Part shown: one piece after another, positions 5,087-6,280 of the stretch
Position numbering within the stretch: the first letter of the stretch is position 1
Layout: each line of letters opens with the position of its first letter
Source of the DNA: Lentimicrobiaceae bacterium
GTDB lineage: Bacteria; Bacteroidota; Bacteroidia; Bacteroidales; SKPS01
Assembly (NCBI GenBank): GCA_007119395.1
Contig: SKPS01000016.1
Location: 1 to 6,280, forward strand
Length of the DNA: 6,280 nt
Direction: 5' to 3'
Notes under the pieces: model-generated
Told to the model about the DNA's origin: nothing
Databases searched by the model: none
What the model saw: the letters and a program-made list of their open reading frames with translations, nothing else
Translations under genes and position numbers: made by a program

Positions 5087-6172
5087 ATGGCTGAACGGAA
5101 AGATCGTAGTGCATTGAAGGTACAGAAGGGGGTTCCACAGCCCTCTTCGGTGAATGAGCAGGAGCGGAATCGCATCATCAGCAGCAAGCGGCGTTTGTTG
5201 ACTGCTGAGGAGTATTTTGCGGGGATCCGTTCGGGCAGCCGTGCTTTGTTCAGTCAGGCGATCACTTTGATAGAGAGCACTTTGCCTGAGCATCAGGATA
5301 TCTCGCAGGAGATCATAGAGTTATGTTTGCCGTATTCGGGTAATTCTTTCCGTATCGGCATTACGGGTGTTCCGGGTGTAGGCAAGAGCACGTTTATTGA
5401 TTCTTTCGGGATGCATCTGATTGGTCAGGGGCACCGTGTGGCGGTGCTGGCTGTTGATCCGAGCAGTGGCAGGTCTAAGGGGAGCATACTGGGTGATAAA
5501 ACGCGGATGGAGGATCTCTCACGCAGTGAGGAGGCGTTCATCAGGCCATCACCTTCGGCGGGCTCTTTGGGAGGTGTGGCACGGAAAACCCGTGAGAGCA
5601 TTGTGGTATGTGAGGCGGCAGGCTTTGATGTGATATTGGTAGAAACGGTGGGAGTGGGTCAGTCGGAGACAGCCGTTCACGGGATGGTTGATTTTTTCCT
5701 TTTGCTGATGTTGGCGGGTGCGGGTGATGAACTACAAGGCATTAAGAGGGGGATTATGGAGATGTGCGATGCCATCTTCATCAACAAAGCCGATGGCAGC
5801 AACCGCACCAAAGCTGAGGCAGCACGTGTAGAATACAGCAATGCATTGCACCTGTTCCCTGCTTCCCCTTCAGGATGGACACCCACGGCCGGTGTCTGCT
5901 CTGCCATGACACGCGATGGGATCCCCGACGTATGGGAGACCATGCAGCAATACAAAACGTTTACCACCGAAAACGGATACTTCAACCGGAAACGGGAAGA
6001 GCAGAACCTGTTGATCATCCGGGAAACGGTGTCTGAGCAATTGCTGTCCCATTTTTACCACCACGAGAGGGTGAGCCGCCTGCTGGCAGAGCTTGAGAAA
6101 CTGGTGAAAGAACAGAAACTGAGTGCTTATCAGGCAGCCAGGCGCTTAACCGATGCCTATTTCAAGCCTTAA
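5087..6172 (+). CDS. meaB: Methylmalonyl-CoA mutase-associated GTPase MeaB (ArgK family)
   Basis: A 361-residue cytoplasmic G3E-class P-loop GTPase that gates cofactor delivery to, and protects, the adenosylcobalamin-dependent methylmalonyl-CoA mutase of the succinate-propionate route. Visible motifs are Walker A GVPGVGKST at 94-102, base II around Asp124 (VDPSSGRSKGSILGDKTRM), RPSPSAGSLGGVARKTRE at 153-170, switch II ETVGVGQSE at 186-194 with Glu186, the family-specific stretch GDELQGIKRGIMEM at 213-226, and the guanine-specificity motif NKAD at 233-236. The N-terminal helical arm (about 1-85) and the C-terminal dimerization helices (about 300-361) are complete. The first Met is chosen because the region after it (KVQKGVPQPSSVN) resembles the N-terminus of Bacteroidales MeaB proteins. 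It is transcribed away from the efflux block, and no mutase subunit gene lies in the window, so it appears to stand alone here. All key residues are intact. ArgK/LAO transport ATPase is an old, misleading name for this family. Confidence 0.95.
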   Translation: MAERKDRSALKVQKGVPQPSSVNEQERNRIISSKRRLLTAEEYFAGIRSGSRALFSQAITLIESTLPEHQDISQEIIELCLPYSGNSFRIGITGVPGVGKSTFIDSFGMHLIGQGHRVAVLAVDPSSGRSKGSILGDKTRMEDLSRSEEAFIRPSPSAGSLGGVARKTRESIVVCEAAGFDVILVETVGVGQSETAVHGMVDFFLLLMLAGAGDELQGIKRGIMEMCDAIFINKADGSNRTKAEAARVEYSNALHLFPASPSGWTPTAGVCSAMTRDGIPDVWETMQQYKTFTTENGYFNRKREEQNLLIIRETVSEQLLSHFYHHERVSRLLAELEKLVKEQKLSAYQAARRLTDAYFKP

Positions 6173-6221
6173 AAACGTGTAGGTCACCGTGCCTGTTTCT
6201 GATGATAAAGGCGTGAACATT

Positions 6222-6280
6222 TTATCCTCTGTTAATCAGGAACACAAGATATCCGGCATAGAGCAGCAAGAACAATACTC
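6222..6280 (-). CDS. C-terminal fragment of a probable integral membrane protein
   Basis: The minus strand is open from the right edge to a TAA at 6224-6222, with 18 codons visible after the partial codon at the edge: VLFLLLYAGYLVFLINRG. This is a textbook transmembrane helix followed by a short polar tail (NRG), as at the C-terminus of a multi-span membrane protein. It converges on meaB with 49 bp between the stop codons. The pattern LLLYxxYLVFLI resembles the end of Na+/Ca2+ exchanger-type antiporters, but 18 residues are too few for an assignment. The competing plus-strand reading from a GTG at 6213 is less protein-like. Confidence 0.5.
   Translation of the reverse strand, partial: VLFLLLYAGYLVFLINRG

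Noticed and set aside
4916..5293. Minus-strand open frame of 125 codons over the intergenic region and the start of meaB
   Set aside because: It overlaps about 200 bases of the well-supported meaB coding sequence and the predicted promoters. The translation shows no domain, and there is no ribosome binding site.
6173..6221. Possible terminator between meaB and the converging gene
   Set aside because: Only a bulged stem of about 5 bp (AGGTCA/TGCCT near 6181-6194) can be drawn, with no T-run after it in either direction.
6213..6280. Plus-strand frame from a GTG at 6213 open to the right edge
   Set aside because: There is no ribosome binding site or promoter-like element, and its composition is unremarkable. 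The minus-strand reading of the same bases gives a clear transmembrane helix ending in a stop codon.

Overview
The window looks like chromosome of a member of the Bacteroidota, most likely order Bacteroidales; the family level is a guess. Reasons: the -7 promoter element TAnnTTTG typical of this phylum occurs upstream of the GTPase gene and in degenerate form elsewhere; the leading genes have no Shine-Dalgarno sequence; and the MeaB protein closely matches the Bacteroidales form as I remember it. No mobile element, CRISPR array, tRNA or rRNA was seen.

Layout, left to right. Bases 1-4866 are one co-directional block on the minus strand. Read 5'->3' on that strand it encodes an OmpR-family response regulator (4171-4866), a membrane sensor histidine kinase overlapping it by 4 nt (2786-4174), a 131-bp regulatory gap, an outer-membrane factor of the TolC/CusC/CzcC type (1341-2654), a lipoprotein periplasmic adaptor of the CusB/CzcB type (176-1324), and the first 55 codons of a CusA/CzcA-type RND inner-membrane pump (1-165, running off the left edge). 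Together these form a complete tripartite envelope efflux machine plus its own two-component switch. Bases 4867-5086 are a divergent intergenic region with a promoter candidate facing each way, two palindromes and a 26-bp imperfect tandem repeat. Bases 5087-6172 on the plus strand encode the methylmalonyl-CoA-mutase chaperone GTPase MeaB, which is metabolically unrelated to the efflux block. The right edge (6222-6280, minus strand) holds a very hydrophobic C-terminal fragment of a probable membrane protein converging on meaB.

How it works together (inference): the kinase senses an envelope or periplasmic signal and phosphorylates the regulator. The regulator binds the phased CTTAAT-N5-CTTAAT boxes in the 131-bp gap and switches on the efflux operon. 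Those boxes sit where the -33 element should be, about 11 nt upstream of a -7-like hexamer, which is the geometry of an OmpR/PhoB-type activator. The two downstream operon genes have strong Shine-Dalgarno sequences, so they can be translated efficiently from the shared message. The substrate is not settled. The pump N-terminus resembles heavy-metal RND pumps, and the adaptor has suggestive Cys/His/Met residues, but the kinase sensor domain has no obvious metal-ligand cluster.

I did not find a clearly new type of system. The observations most worth following are the phased regulator boxes, the paired Cys/YHDK motifs in the adaptor, and the tandem repeat between the divergent promoters.
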